From the NCBI GenBank assembly GCA_019638025.1, contig JAHBUO010000001.1:124001-188000 (forward strand): 64,000 nt of DNA, written 5' to 3'. This document shows positions 10,310 to 19,125 of the stretch, piece after piece. The notes beneath the pieces were generated by a model. The model saw only the letters and a program-made list of their open reading frames with translations. It made no database searches and was not told the DNA's origin. Numbering within the stretch: the first letter of the stretch is position 1; each line of letters begins with the position of its first letter. The DNA comes from Ignavibacteriaceae bacterium (GTDB taxonomy: Bacteria > Bacteroidota > Ignavibacteria > Ignavibacteriales > Ignavibacteriaceae). Position numbers and translations under genes: made by a program.

Positions 10310-10333
10310 ATTATCGGTGATCTACCCGATAAT
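10310..10333. promoter_or_regulatory. Inverted repeat, possible operator between rlpA-like and macroglobulin genes
   Basis: ATTATCGG (10310-10317), 8-base spacer, CCGATAAT (10326-10333): a perfect 8-8-8 inverted repeat 36 bases upstream of the minus-strand RlpA-like start. No T-run follows, so an operator is more likely than a terminator. The regulator is unknown. Confidence 0.4.
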
Positions 10334-10540
10334 CAACGAATTGGACGAGCTATTTTCCCATCGGTTTCGTTTTAGAATTATCGACTATTTTCGTATAATC
10401 GTCGGCAATTAGAGTTTTTGACTCTCTATTCCGTGTGAAGAAAAATATTTGAACTAATTCAACCTCGAATTAATTTAGTGTGTCGGCACTTTTCCTTACA
10501 CAAATAGTATAAGTATAAGTTAATCTATCAAGGTTTTATA

Positions 10541-13500
10541 ATGAATACAATCAAGGTTAAAATATTCAATTTGTTTTTGTTCCTCAGTCTTCCATTCTTA
10601 TTGGGGAGTTCAAATCAGTTAAGCTCCGGCTCTCAATTCCGACTTTCGAATTATACTCTATTCACTGTTGGCGATAAGTTATTTGTTGATTTATTCTTCG
10701 AACAGAATAATGAAACTTTCCAATTTATGTTATTAAAGATTAGTGACCCTATCGGACTCTTAAAAGAAATGGTGGGAAATAACCGAAACTATGATTTTGA
10801 TATCTGGAGTAGAAACGGAGGACATCTCTTAAAGTTCACAAAGGAAATAAAATCGTGGAGCGAAACTTTTTCTAAAACCACTCGATGGAATTCGCAAAGA
10901 ATTGAGCTGGGTGAAGCAGTAGAAACGGGGATTTTTGTATTACAAGCAATAAGAGGAGAAGAAGTTGCATATTGTCCTGTTGTTGTTTCTAACTCTGTTC
11001 TTGTTTTCAAATCAGCAGAAAAAGAAATTTTAGCTTTTGTCTCAAATATGAAGTCGGGTCTATTTGAAACGGAAAGTAAAATCACTGTTTATCAAGATGG
11101 GATTGTTATTAATAAATCAACTGTGGGAAAAGATGGCATTCATCAAATTCATCTCGATACATCTAAAGTTAAAAATGAAAATCTAAATATTATTGCCGAA
11201 TTAAAAGATGAAGTTATCCTTAGTAATCCCTACATCTTTTTTAATGATTATAATCCCCACAAATATTTAGGCTACGTTTATACAAACCAGCCCGTTTATC
11301 GACCGGGTGGAAAAGTTGAATTTAAGGCAATAATACGAAAGGTAGTAGGTGGGGCACTTCTCCCCTCAGAGAATCAAAAATATAATGTTGTGATTAGGTC
11401 TCCTCGAAATAAAGAAATTCTAAAAAGAGAATTTACGACAAATGAATTTGGGAGTTTGTGGGCAAGTGTAATTCTTGATTCGGAAGCGGACATCGGAAAT
11501 TATACAATAAATATATCTCGGGAATCTGAATATTATAATGGTACGTTTTGGGTTGAGGAGTATAAAAAACCCGAGTTCAAAGTAGAGATTTCTACCATTA
11601 AGAAAAACTTTACTCAAAAAGATATTTTATCGGGAAAGGTAAATGCCGATTATTACTTCGGTTCACCGGTTGCAAACGGAAATGTTTCGGTAAAAATTTA
11701 TAAGTCAAGATTTTGGATGCCCTGGTGGTATTGGTCTGAGTATAGTTGGTTCTATAAATCTTTTGCATCCGATAGATATTACCAATCTATTCAAAGAGAA
11801 TTTGTAAATGAACTTAACGGAAAACTTGATGAGAAAGGTATTTTTAATTTTGAATATTCGCTAAATGAATCAGAAGAATTTGACTTCAACTATTTCATTG
11901 TTGCTGAAGTTACGGATGAGTCACGGCGACTAATTTCAGGCTCAACTGAAGTCTTAATAACGCGAGGTGAATTTGCATTGAGTGCTTTTTCGGATAAGTA
12001 TTATGTAAAAAATGGGGAGACGATTAATCTCAATTTGAAGGCATACGACTTTAGTAATTCCCCCGTTGTAACCGATTTTGAATTATTAATTAACAAAACT
12101 GAATATGTAAATAATCGCTACATCGAAAAAACCGTTAAATCAATTAAAGGTAAAACCGATACCCTTGGCAGAAGTTCATTCTCATATAATCCAAATGAAT
12201 CCGGCTCCTATAACTATACATATATCACTTACGATAAACAAGAAAATAAAATTACCGCATCAAATAGTTTTTTTGTGACTGAAAAAGATAAACCCTTTTA
12301 TTTCCCTTATCAAAGCGGCGAAGAGATTATCTTAAATAAAGAAGCATATGAATATGGAGACACAGTTTCGGCGATAATTAATTTATCACACGAAAATGTT
12401 GACCTTCTTTTGACGTATGAAGCAAACTCAAAAATTATTTCGTATGAAAAGCTTAATCCCCTACAAAAGGGAATTGAGATTAAAAAAATTATTAATGAAA
12501 AGATGAACTCGACTTTTACAATCTCCATCGTTTATGTAAAGGATAAAAATGTTTTCTCTACAGAAAAGGTGGTACCCATTATTCCCAAACGGCAATTGCT
12601 TAATGTAGAAATTTTTCCGAACAAAGAAACTTTCAAACCAAACGAAGAAGCTGAATATTTAGTAAAGGTTAAAGATTTTCGTGGAAAACCGGTAAAAAAT
12701 GTTGAGCTTTCTCTTGGCGTAGTAGATGAAAGTATTTATGCCATTCGCAACGAAAGCGTAAGTTCGATTTCCGATTTTATGTTTTCTCCAAAGCATAATT
12801 ATGTCCCATATCATTCTTCTTTATTGAACAACAATTTTAGTTCGACTAGTAGAAAGTCGACTTTGCTTGATAAAAACTATTTTCAGAAGAAAAGCGTTAA
12901 GAGAGATAAAAGTGAACTCTCGGGAAAAATTGTTGATAGTAAAACGAATAAAGAAATTCGTAGAAAATTAAGCTTAATTATTTCTAATGAGTCGGATGTT
13001 TTAGTTATCGAAACAGACAGTCTGGGAAATTTTTATAAAAAAGAGATTAGCTCGGGCGGCTATGATTTTCTACTCTATAATGAAAACGGGAGTGTGAATT
13101 ATTTAGAGCGAATCGTTCTCAAAAAAGATAAGAATTATATCGAGTTGAAAATTGATGAATCAGAAATTATTCAAAATGATTTTGCTTTCAGAAGAGAACC
13201 GGCAATGTTTTTAGGTCGTGGAGCAGTGCAAGAATTATCGGTTGCTTCTGATGTTAAGAGCAAAACTGAATCAACTTCAAATGAATTTGCGAAGCCGGAT
13301 ATTCGCTCAAATTTTATTGATGCCCCGTTCTGGCAACCAAATTTAGTTACAGATGAAAGCGGTGAAGCCGTCGCAAAATTCCGTTTCCCCGATAATCTAA
13401 CTACATGGCGTACTACCGTTAGAGGTGTCTCGGAAGTCACAAGTGCAGGAGAAGGCATTAACAAGGTTATTGCTCGTAAAAATTTATTGGTGAGAATGGA

Positions 13501-15487
13501 GACGCCACGATTTTTACGTGAGGGGGATAATCACTTTATCACCACAACCGTGCATAATTATTTAGATGAACAAAAATTAGTCAGATTAAAATTTAACCCC
13601 GGTGAGTTGAAGTTGACTTCATCATCGCAATCAGAAAATGTCACAAAGATTGATGAGAATACTATAGAGTTTCAGCTTCAATCAAAACAGAGTAAAAAAA
13701 TTGATTGGCAAATTGAAGTAACAAAGCCAATCGGCGAGGTTGAACTGTATGCTGAGGCACTAACAGATGAAGAGTCTGATGCAGTTAAAATTACTCTACC
13801 CGTTTATCCGGATGGAATAAGAAATTTAATTTCTCTTAACAAAATTATTGAGTCTAATCAGAAAACCGAGATTGAATTCGATATCCCGGAGGGTATCGAT
13901 TTACGGACAGTCAGTTTATCATTTTTAACTCAACCTACTGTTGCCGGTCCAATTTTGAAATCTTTAGATGACTTAATTCAATACCCTTATGGTTGTGTAG
14001 AGCAAACAATGAGCAGATTTCTACCGGCAATTATTGTTTCTAAAACTTTTTCTGAATTAAAAATTCCGATTCCCTCACAAAAGGTTAATGAACTTCCCAA
14101 AATCGTGGATGCGGGATTGAAACGTCTTTATTCATTTTCTCACTCCGACGGAGGATGGGGCTGGTGGAAAAACGACAAGAGTGATTTATATATGACGGCT
14201 TATGTGTTAAACGGGTTGTTAGAGGCAAAATCCGCAGGGTACCAAATTGAGCCAATATATATAAATAACTCAACAGAATTTTTGTGGAATCAATTAAAAG
14301 ATTTGTCATCTGTTGATAAAACTACATTTTCGTTTATTGTTTATGCTATTTCCAAAAACGAAGAGTTTGTCAGAGCAAACAAAAACGAATTATTAAAAAT
14401 GCTTAATCAACTTTCAATAAATAGGCTTGATGCATATTCACTCTCTCTTTTAGGTTTAACATATTCCTCTTTATCAGAAAAGAATAAGAGTGAGGAAATA
14501 TTAAATCAGCTTTTAAAGAAGATTATTGAAACCGAGCGAACAGCTTATTGGAAGGAATATTCAAATAGATACGGTTGGCAATACGATGAAGTTCAAACAA
14601 CAGCATACGCTCTAAAGTTATTGATTCATGTTAAGCCTCAGAGTAGTCTGATTCAGAAAATTGTTACTAAGCTGATTGAACAACAAAAAGGTTTTTCTTG
14701 GAATTCAACTCAACAAACTTCGAAAGTCCTTTTTGCTTTAATTGATTATCTGAAAATATCAAATGAACTTCAAGCTGATTATAAAGGTAACATTTGGTTA
14801 AATGGAATTGAAATTGAGAAATTCAACTTCAGTAAAGAGAATCTTTTTGATGAAAAATCAAAAACGGTAATCGACAATAAACTCAGAGTGAATTTGACTC
14901 ATGGAAAAAATAAAATTGTAATTCAAAAAACGGGGAATGGAAAAATTTATTTTTCCGGATTAACAGAGTACTATCAAAAAGAAAAGAAAAACAAATTTCA
15001 TAATCACTTTGGAATAACAAAGGAAGTCCACAAACTTGAACCCGATGCAGTGCGGAATAAAATAATTTATAGAAAAAAGAAATTCGACAAGATGAACTCA
15101 GGCGAAATCCTTTTTGTAAAAGTAAAAGTAAGATTTCTTGATGAAGATGATAGATATATCATGATAGAAGATTTTCTGCCGGCAGGATTTGAGGTAATAA
15201 AAGATGAAAATCTTTATTCAATTGAGAATGAGAATTACTATAATCAAGAAAAAGAGTATGGTATTATTGGAAGACGTCCCTGGATTTGGCGATATTCTGA
15301 TAAAGAGATTAGAGATGAAAAAATTTCCTTTTTTGTGACTCAACCGGAAAAAGAAATGGAATTTACATATTTAATCAGAGCACAAATTCCTGGAGACTAT
15401 AAACTTCCCGCTACAGAAGTTTCTTTGATGTATTATCCCGAAATAATGGAGACAGGTTCAACTTCCAAACTGATTATTGAGGAGTAA
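10541..15487 (+). CDS. Bacterial alpha-2-macroglobulin with thioester motif
   Basis: A 1648-residue exported protease trap. A signal peptide covers residues 1-25, with no lipobox Cys, so it may be soluble in the periplasm. MG-type domains follow, including the MG2 hallmark YTNQPVYRPGGKVEFKAIIR near 250. The APFWQPNLVTDESGEAVAKF segment (about 930) marks the active macroglobulin core. The thioester motif CVEQ is intact at Cys1152-Gln1155, followed by the alpha-toroid with GWGWWKNDKSDLYMTAYVLNGL. In characterised relatives the thioester covalently captures proteases after bait cleavage. The usual partner penicillin-binding protein 1C gene is not adjacent. Confidence 0.9.
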   Translation: MNTIKVKIFNLFLFLSLPFLLGSSNQLSSGSQFRLSNYTLFTVGDKLFVDLFFEQNNETFQFMLLKISDPIGLLKEMVGNNRNYDFDIWSRNGGHLLKFTKEIKSWSETFSKTTRWNSQRIELGEAVETGIFVLQAIRGEEVAYCPVVVSNSVLVFKSAEKEILAFVSNMKSGLFETESKITVYQDGIVINKSTVGKDGIHQIHLDTSKVKNENLNIIAELKDEVILSNPYIFFNDYNPHKYLGYVYTNQPVYRPGGKVEFKAIIRKVVGGALLPSENQKYNVVIRSPRNKEILKREFTTNEFGSLWASVILDSEADIGNYTINISRESEYYNGTFWVEEYKKPEFKVEISTIKKNFTQKDILSGKVNADYYFGSPVANGNVSVKIYKSRFWMPWWYWSEYSWFYKSFASDRYYQSIQREFVNELNGKLDEKGIFNFEYSLNESEEFDFNYFIVAEVTDESRRLISGSTEVLITRGEFALSAFSDKYYVKNGETINLNLKAYDFSNSPVVTDFELLINKTEYVNNRYIEKTVKSIKGKTDTLGRSSFSYNPNESGSYNYTYITYDKQENKITASNSFFVTEKDKPFYFPYQSGEEIILNKEAYEYGDTVSAIINLSHENVDLLLTYEANSKIISYEKLNPLQKGIEIKKIINEKMNSTFTISIVYVKDKNVFSTEKVVPIIPKRQLLNVEIFPNKETFKPNEEAEYLVKVKDFRGKPVKNVELSLGVVDESIYAIRNESVSSISDFMFSPKHNYVPYHSSLLNNNFSSTSRKSTLLDKNYFQKKSVKRDKSELSGKIVDSKTNKEIRRKLSLIISNESDVLVIETDSLGNFYKKEISSGGYDFLLYNENGSVNYLERIVLKKDKNYIELKIDESEIIQNDFAFRREPAMFLGRGAVQELSVASDVKSKTESTSNEFAKPDIRSNFIDAPFWQPNLVTDESGEAVAKFRFPDNLTTWRTTVRGVSEVTSAGEGINKVIARKNLLVRMETPRFLREGDNHFITTTVHNYLDEQKLVRLKFNPGELKLTSSSQSENVTKIDENTIEFQLQSKQSKKIDWQIEVTKPIGEVELYAEALTDEESDAVKITLPVYPDGIRNLISLNKIIESNQKTEIEFDIPEGIDLRTVSLSFLTQPTVAGPILKSLDDLIQYPYGCVEQTMSRFLPAIIVSKTFSELKIPIPSQKVNELPKIVDAGLKRLYSFSHSDGGWGWWKNDKSDLYMTAYVLNGLLEAKSAGYQIEPIYINNSTEFLWNQLKDLSSVDKTTFSFIVYAISKNEEFVRANKNELLKMLNQLSINRLDAYSLSLLGLTYSSLSEKNKSEEILNQLLKKIIETERTAYWKEYSNRYGWQYDEVQTTAYALKLLIHVKPQSSLIQKIVTKLIEQQKGFSWNSTQQTSKVLFALIDYLKISNELQADYKGNIWLNGIEIEKFNFSKENLFDEKSKTVIDNKLRVNLTHGKNKIVIQKTGNGKIYFSGLTEYYQKEKKNKFHNHFGITKEVHKLEPDAVRNKIIYRKKKFDKMNSGEILFVKVKVRFLDEDDRYIMIEDFLPAGFEVIKDENLYSIENENYYNQEKEYGIIGRRPWIWRYSDKEIRDEKISFFVTQPEKEMEFTYLIRAQIPGDYKLPATEVSLMYYPEIMETGSTSKLIIEE

Positions 15488-15497
15488 ACTGATTATA

Positions 15498-15532
15498 CTG
15501 CGGTGAAATTCAAATATCGGATTTTACCGCAG
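15498..15532 (+). terminator. Probable terminator after the macroglobulin gene
   Basis: A 12-base stem with one G-U pair, CTGCGGTGAAAT / ATTTTACCGCAG, with an 11-base loop, starts 10 bases after the stop. The T-run after it is weak (CATATTTTC). Confidence 0.6.
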
Positions 15533-15801
15533 CATATTTTCAAAATTCTTGAGGAATTCAAGAACGACACATCTAATTACTATTGATGGTTGGCAAATAT
15601 TAACTAACGGTTCATAGTTGTTATACACAACTAATTATCTCTTCCCAAAATTAAGAAACAAAACTCCGAATATCTCTCCGTAAATGAAAAATCAACTGAA
15701 AATTTAATTATTTTCAATGTTTAAAGAGAAAAAACAAATCATCATTCTTTGGTGGCTATAACTTGCAAAAATGAGTTATTAATAATATTAGAGAGATTGT
15801 A
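15533..15801. other. Intergenic region upstream of the 2-oxoacid oxidoreductase operon
   Basis: AT-rich sequence that must hold the promoter of the four-gene operon. A partial -24/-12-like string (TGGCTATAACTTGCA, about 15753-15767) has a spacing one base short of the sigma-54 rule. Nothing else recognised. Confidence 0.3.
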
Positions 15802-16032
15802 ATGATAAAAGGAACAGTTTTAATAGCAACAGACATCTGTAAAGGATGTGAGTTGTGTGTTGCAGCTTGTCCTCAACATTGTTTAACGTTATCGAAGCAG
15901 ATTAATACCAAAGGGTATCGTTTTGCTGAATTAAAAAATGAAGAATGCACAGGTTGCGTAAATTGCGCTTTGGTTTGTCCGGATGCCGCTATCACAGTAT
16001 ATCGTCAAGCAAAAATTAAAAAAGCGGTATAG
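15802..16032 (+). CDS. 2-oxoacid:ferredoxin oxidoreductase, delta (2[4Fe-4S] ferredoxin) subunit
   Basis: A 76-residue bacterial ferredoxin with two cluster motifs, CKGCELCVAACP near residue 14 and CTGCVNCALVCP near 50. It passes electrons from the thiamine subunit to free ferredoxin. It is the first of four tightly spaced genes (9, 7 and 9 bases apart) whose order delta-alpha-beta-gamma is that of KOR/VOR-type complexes. Confidence 0.9.
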   Translation: MIKGTVLIATDICKGCELCVAACPQHCLTLSKQINTKGYRFAELKNEECTGCVNCALVCPDAAITVYRQAKIKKAV

Positions 16033-16041
16033 GGGGAAATA

Positions 16042-17127
16042 ATGGAAAATTCAAATAAAAAAGAAGTTCGCTTGATGAAGGGGAACGAAGCTTTAGCCGA
16101 AGCCGCTATCAGAGCCGGTATCAAAGCTTATTTTGGTTACCCTATAACTCCCCAATCAGAGATTTTAGAGTACTTCACTGAACAAGCACCTAAAAGAAAT
16201 TTTACGGTTCTTCAAGCAGAAAGTGAAGTTGCATCTATAAATATGATTTATGGTGCTGCAGGTGCAGGCGCAAGAGTGATGACATCATCATCAAGTCCTG
16301 GTGTTAGCTTAATGCAAGAAGGTATTTCATACATTGCAACCGCTGAACTTCCTTGCTTAATTGTTAATATCACACGTGGTGGTCCAGGGTTAGGGACAAT
16401 TCAACCATCTCAAGGAGATTATTTCCAATCAGTTAAGGGTGGCGGACACGGAGATTACAAACTTATTGTTTTAGCTCCTTCATCAGTTCAAGAAATGGCT
16501 GATTTTGTTTTTGAAGGTTTCAAACTTGCAGAAAAATATAGAAATCCAGCTTTAATTTTAGCTGATGGTGCTCTTGGACAAATGATGGAAAAGTTAGTTC
16601 TTCCTGAAGAAGGCTCCTTGCCACATGTAACTCCGGATTGGGCAACAATTGGAAAAACAAAAGATAGAGAACGTAATGTTATAACTTCTCTTCATATTCA
16701 ACCCGAAAAAATGGAAGCTGTTAATCATCATCTTCAAGAAAAGTATAAAGCAATGGAACAAGAAGTCCGTTTTGAAGAATATTTTATGGATGATGCGGAA
16801 ATAGTTTTTGTTGCATTCGGTTTGTCAGCGAGAATTTGTCAAAAAGCTGTTGATATAGTTCGCGAAAAAGGAATTAAAGCCGGATTAATCAGACCGATTA
16901 CCCTTTTCCCTTTCCCCAAACAACGAATAGCTGATGCAGCTCAAAATGCAGCCGGATTTATGGTTGTGGAAATGAATGCCGGACAAATGGTTGAAGATGT
17001 TCAGCTTGCAGTTAACGGAAAATGCCCGGTTTATTTCAAAGGAAGAATGGGAGGAATGATTCCCACTCCTGAAGAAATTGCCGTTGAATTAGAAGCAAAA
17101 TTCATTCATCACGAAGAAGAAGTTTGA
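16042..17127 (+). CDS. 2-oxoacid:ferredoxin oxidoreductase, alpha subunit (VorB/KorA-like)
   Basis: 361 residues. The start RLMKGNEALAEAAIRAGIKAYFGYPITPQSEILEY is typical of VorB (branched 2-oxoacid) and KorA (2-oxoglutarate) subunits, as is the SSSPGVSLMQEGISYIATAELPC segment near 85. A C-terminal transketolase-like domain follows (FVAFGLSARICQKAVD). The substrate, branched-chain 2-oxoacid or 2-oxoglutarate, cannot be settled by eye; the overall match to VorB is slightly better. It sits between the ferredoxin and beta subunit genes. Confidence 0.9.
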   Translation: MENSNKKEVRLMKGNEALAEAAIRAGIKAYFGYPITPQSEILEYFTEQAPKRNFTVLQAESEVASINMIYGAAGAGARVMTSSSSPGVSLMQEGISYIATAELPCLIVNITRGGPGLGTIQPSQGDYFQSVKGGGHGDYKLIVLAPSSVQEMADFVFEGFKLAEKYRNPALILADGALGQMMEKLVLPEEGSLPHVTPDWATIGKTKDRERNVITSLHIQPEKMEAVNHHLQEKYKAMEQEVRFEEYFMDDAEIVFVAFGLSARICQKAVDIVREKGIKAGLIRPITLFPFPKQRIADAAQNAAGFMVVEMNAGQMVEDVQLAVNGKCPVYFKGRMGGMIPTPEEIAVELEAKFIHHEEEV

Positions 17128-17134
17128 GGTTGAA

Positions 17135-17926
17135 ATGGAAGCGAATATTTTAGATAATTTAGAAGTAGTATATCAAAAACCTGAAACTTTAACCGATACT
17201 CCATTTCACTATTGCCCCGGTTGCGGACACGGTGTAGCGCATCGAGTAATAATGGAAGTTGTTGAAGAATTAGGAATTCAAGATCAAACAATCGGTGTTG
17301 CCCCGGTAGGATGTTCCGTTTTTGCATATCATTATATGAACGTTGATATGCAAGAAGCAGCACACGGCAGAGCTAGTGCCGCTGCAACCGGAATAAAAAG
17401 AGTTCTCCCCGATAAGTATGTTTTTTCATATCAAGGTGATGGTGATTTAGCCGCTATCGGAACAGCAGAAACAATCCACACTGTTAATCGGGGTGAAAAT
17501 ATTTTAATGGTGTTTGTTAATAACGCTATTTATGGAATGACCGGCGGACAAATGGCGCCAACTTCTCTTTGTGGTCAAGTAACTTCTACTTCTCCATATG
17601 GAAGAGAAGCTACTCAAATCGGTTTTCCGTTAAAGATTACTGAATTGATTGCGCAATTACCCGGTGCTTACTTTGTAGCTCGTCATGCGGTTCATACTCC
17701 AAATGCAGTTAGAAAATTGAAGAAAGCTTTGAAAAGTGCTTTTGAATATCAAAAGTTAAATAAAGGAACATGCTTCATCGAAATAGTTTCAAACTGCCCT
17801 TCGGGATGGAAGATGAATCCTCTCGATTCTCAAAAATGGATTGAAGAAAATATGTTCCCGATGTATCCGTTGGGAGATATTAAAGTTCCCGGCAAATCAA
17901 CAACTCCTTCAACAGAAAATAATTAG
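17135..17926 (+). CDS. 2-oxoacid:ferredoxin oxidoreductase, beta (thiamine diphosphate) subunit
   Basis: 263 residues. YCPGCGHGVAHRVI near residue 27 gives part of the cluster or structural Cys set, GDGDLAAIGTAETIH near 107 is the thiamine diphosphate/Mg motif, and NNAIYGMTGGQMAPTS completes it. It forms the catalytic centre with the alpha subunit. Seven bases separate it from the alpha gene. Confidence 0.92.
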   Translation: MEANILDNLEVVYQKPETLTDTPFHYCPGCGHGVAHRVIMEVVEELGIQDQTIGVAPVGCSVFAYHYMNVDMQEAAHGRASAAATGIKRVLPDKYVFSYQGDGDLAAIGTAETIHTVNRGENILMVFVNNAIYGMTGGQMAPTSLCGQVTSTSPYGREATQIGFPLKITELIAQLPGAYFVARHAVHTPNAVRKLKKALKSAFEYQKLNKGTCFIEIVSNCPSGWKMNPLDSQKWIEENMFPMYPLGDIKVPGKSTTPSTENN

Positions 17927-17935
17927 GTGACAAAC

Positions 17936-18499
17936 ATGATACAAACTGAAGAAATTATTGTTGCGGGTTTTGGTGGACAAGGTGTTTTATCATTGGGACA
18001 AGTTCTCTCTTACTCAGCAATAATGGAAGATAAAGAAACAAGCTGGATGCCATCTTATGGTCCTGAAATGAGAGGCGGAACGGCAAATTGTGTGGTAATT
18101 ATTAGTGACGGAAGAATAAGTTCTCCGTTAGTTTCAGTATATGATTCAGCAATTATTTTGAATCAGCCTTCGTTAGATAAATTTGAATCTTGTGTAAAAC
18201 CGGGTGGTTATCTATTTTATGAAGAATCAACAATAGTTAATCCGCCGACTCGAGAAGATATTCACATATTCAAAATATCTGCAGCTGAAGAGGCTAATAA
18301 GTTGAATAAAAAGCAAGTTGCCAACATGATTATGCTAGGTTCATTTTTAGAGGTTCGTCAAATTGTCAAATTAGAAAGTGTTTTAAAAGCATTACAAAAA
18401 GTTTTGCCTGAAAGACATCATCATCTGATTCCTCTAAATGAACAAGCTATTTTAATCGGAAAAGACTTGGTACAAAAACAATTGCAAGAAACGAATTAG
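17936..18499 (+). CDS. 2-oxoacid:ferredoxin oxidoreductase, gamma subunit
   Basis: 187 residues: EEIIVAGFGGQGVLSLGQVLSYSA is the Rossmann-like signature of the gamma domain, with WMPSYGPEMRGGTANC typical of the family near 40. The start at ATG 17936 is preferred over the in-frame GTG at 17927, because AGGTG (17925-17929) then serves as the ribosome site. Last subunit gene of the operon. Confidence 0.9.
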   Translation: MIQTEEIIVAGFGGQGVLSLGQVLSYSAIMEDKETSWMPSYGPEMRGGTANCVVIISDGRISSPLVSVYDSAIILNQPSLDKFESCVKPGGYLFYEESTIVNPPTREDIHIFKISAAEEANKLNKKQVANMIMLGSFLEVRQIVKLESVLKALQKVLPERHHHLIPLNEQAILIGKDLVQKQLQETN

Positions 18500-18533
18500 T
18501 AAAACATTATGGATTATTATCCGGGGGGATATT

Positions 18534-18797
18534 ATGACCGATAGCGAAAACACAAAATGTGGACATGCATGCAAAAACTCTTGTGCAATGCTGAATGAAG
18601 CTTTGCGAAAAGAAACTGCATCAGTGCGGTTTTATGAAGGAGTTTTTGATCAATGCCATTCACCTGAGATAAGAAACTTTCTTGGCGATTTAATTGATGA
18701 GCGAAGGGGAAATATTCTTCGTATCATCCAAAAGTTAAACGAAATCCACGCCCGCTCTCAATCAATAGATGGAATGATAGCAAGTTTTACTTCGTAA
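18534..18797 (+). CDS. Small Cys-rich ferritin-like (half-rubrerythrin) protein
   Basis: 87 residues. After CGHACKNSC comes a two-helix hairpin resembling half a rubrerythrin/ferritin fold (LRKETASVRFYEGVFDQC, then IRNFLGDLIDERRGNILRII). The usual iron-ligand ExxH pair in the second helix reads DERRGN, so the diiron site is probably lost. A strong GGGGGG ribosome site precedes the ATG. It lies 34 bases after the gamma subunit and is probably in the same transcript. It may protect or tune the oxygen-sensitive complex; this is inference. Confidence 0.6.
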   Translation: MTDSENTKCGHACKNSCAMLNEALRKETASVRFYEGVFDQCHSPEIRNFLGDLIDERRGNILRIIQKLNEIHARSQSIDGMIASFTS

Positions 18798-18807
18798 GAA
18801 TTATTTA

Positions 18808-18836
18808 AGGGTTGTAACTAATTGTTACAGCCCTGT
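18808..18836 (+). terminator. Terminator of the 2-oxoacid oxidoreductase operon
   Basis: An 11-base stem AGGGTTGTAAC / GTTACAGCCCT with one G-U pair and loop TAATT (18808-18834) lies just after the ferritin-like gene. The T-rich tail is short. Confidence 0.7.
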
Positions 18837-19062
18837 TTCTCATCTCAAAATTATAAATCATCGCAAAGTTTCGCTCACACTAAAACTTCTCATTTGTTAA
18901 TTATTTGCTAATACAATATGTAGTTAGGCCCTCCCTTTTTGTAGTGTCCATCAAATGAATTTTCACTACTTTGAGAATCAAATTTTAATTTCAATAATGG
19001 GTGAATAATTGCAAATATTGAGAATAATTCAACAATTTTATTGAAATACGCTTGTTTATCAT
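18837..19062. other. Intergenic region upstream of the 3-hydroxyacyl-CoA dehydrogenase gene
   Basis: AT-rich leader of about 225 bases ahead of a candidate sigma-54 promoter. The size would allow enhancer-binding sites. TTGAG-N5-TTCAA near 19019 is a weak dyad. No gene was seen. Confidence 0.3.
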
Positions 19063-19078
19063 TGGAACAATTTTTGCA
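19063..19078 (+). promoter_or_regulatory. Candidate sigma-54 (-24/-12) promoter
   Basis: TGGAACAATTTTTGCA matches the RpoN consensus TGGCAC-N5-TTGCA with one change (C to A), with GG and GC exactly ten bases apart. It would start transcription about 36 bases before the dehydrogenase ATG. Confidence 0.5.
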
Positions 19079-19125
19079 TTAATTACTAACTGTTCACACT
19101 TTTTACACTTAACAATGGATATAAT

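Noticed and set aside
15753-15767. Sigma-54 promoter ahead of the 2-oxoacid oxidoreductase operon
   Set aside because: TGGCTATAACTTGCA has GG and GC nine bases apart rather than ten, a spacing that abolishes recognition.
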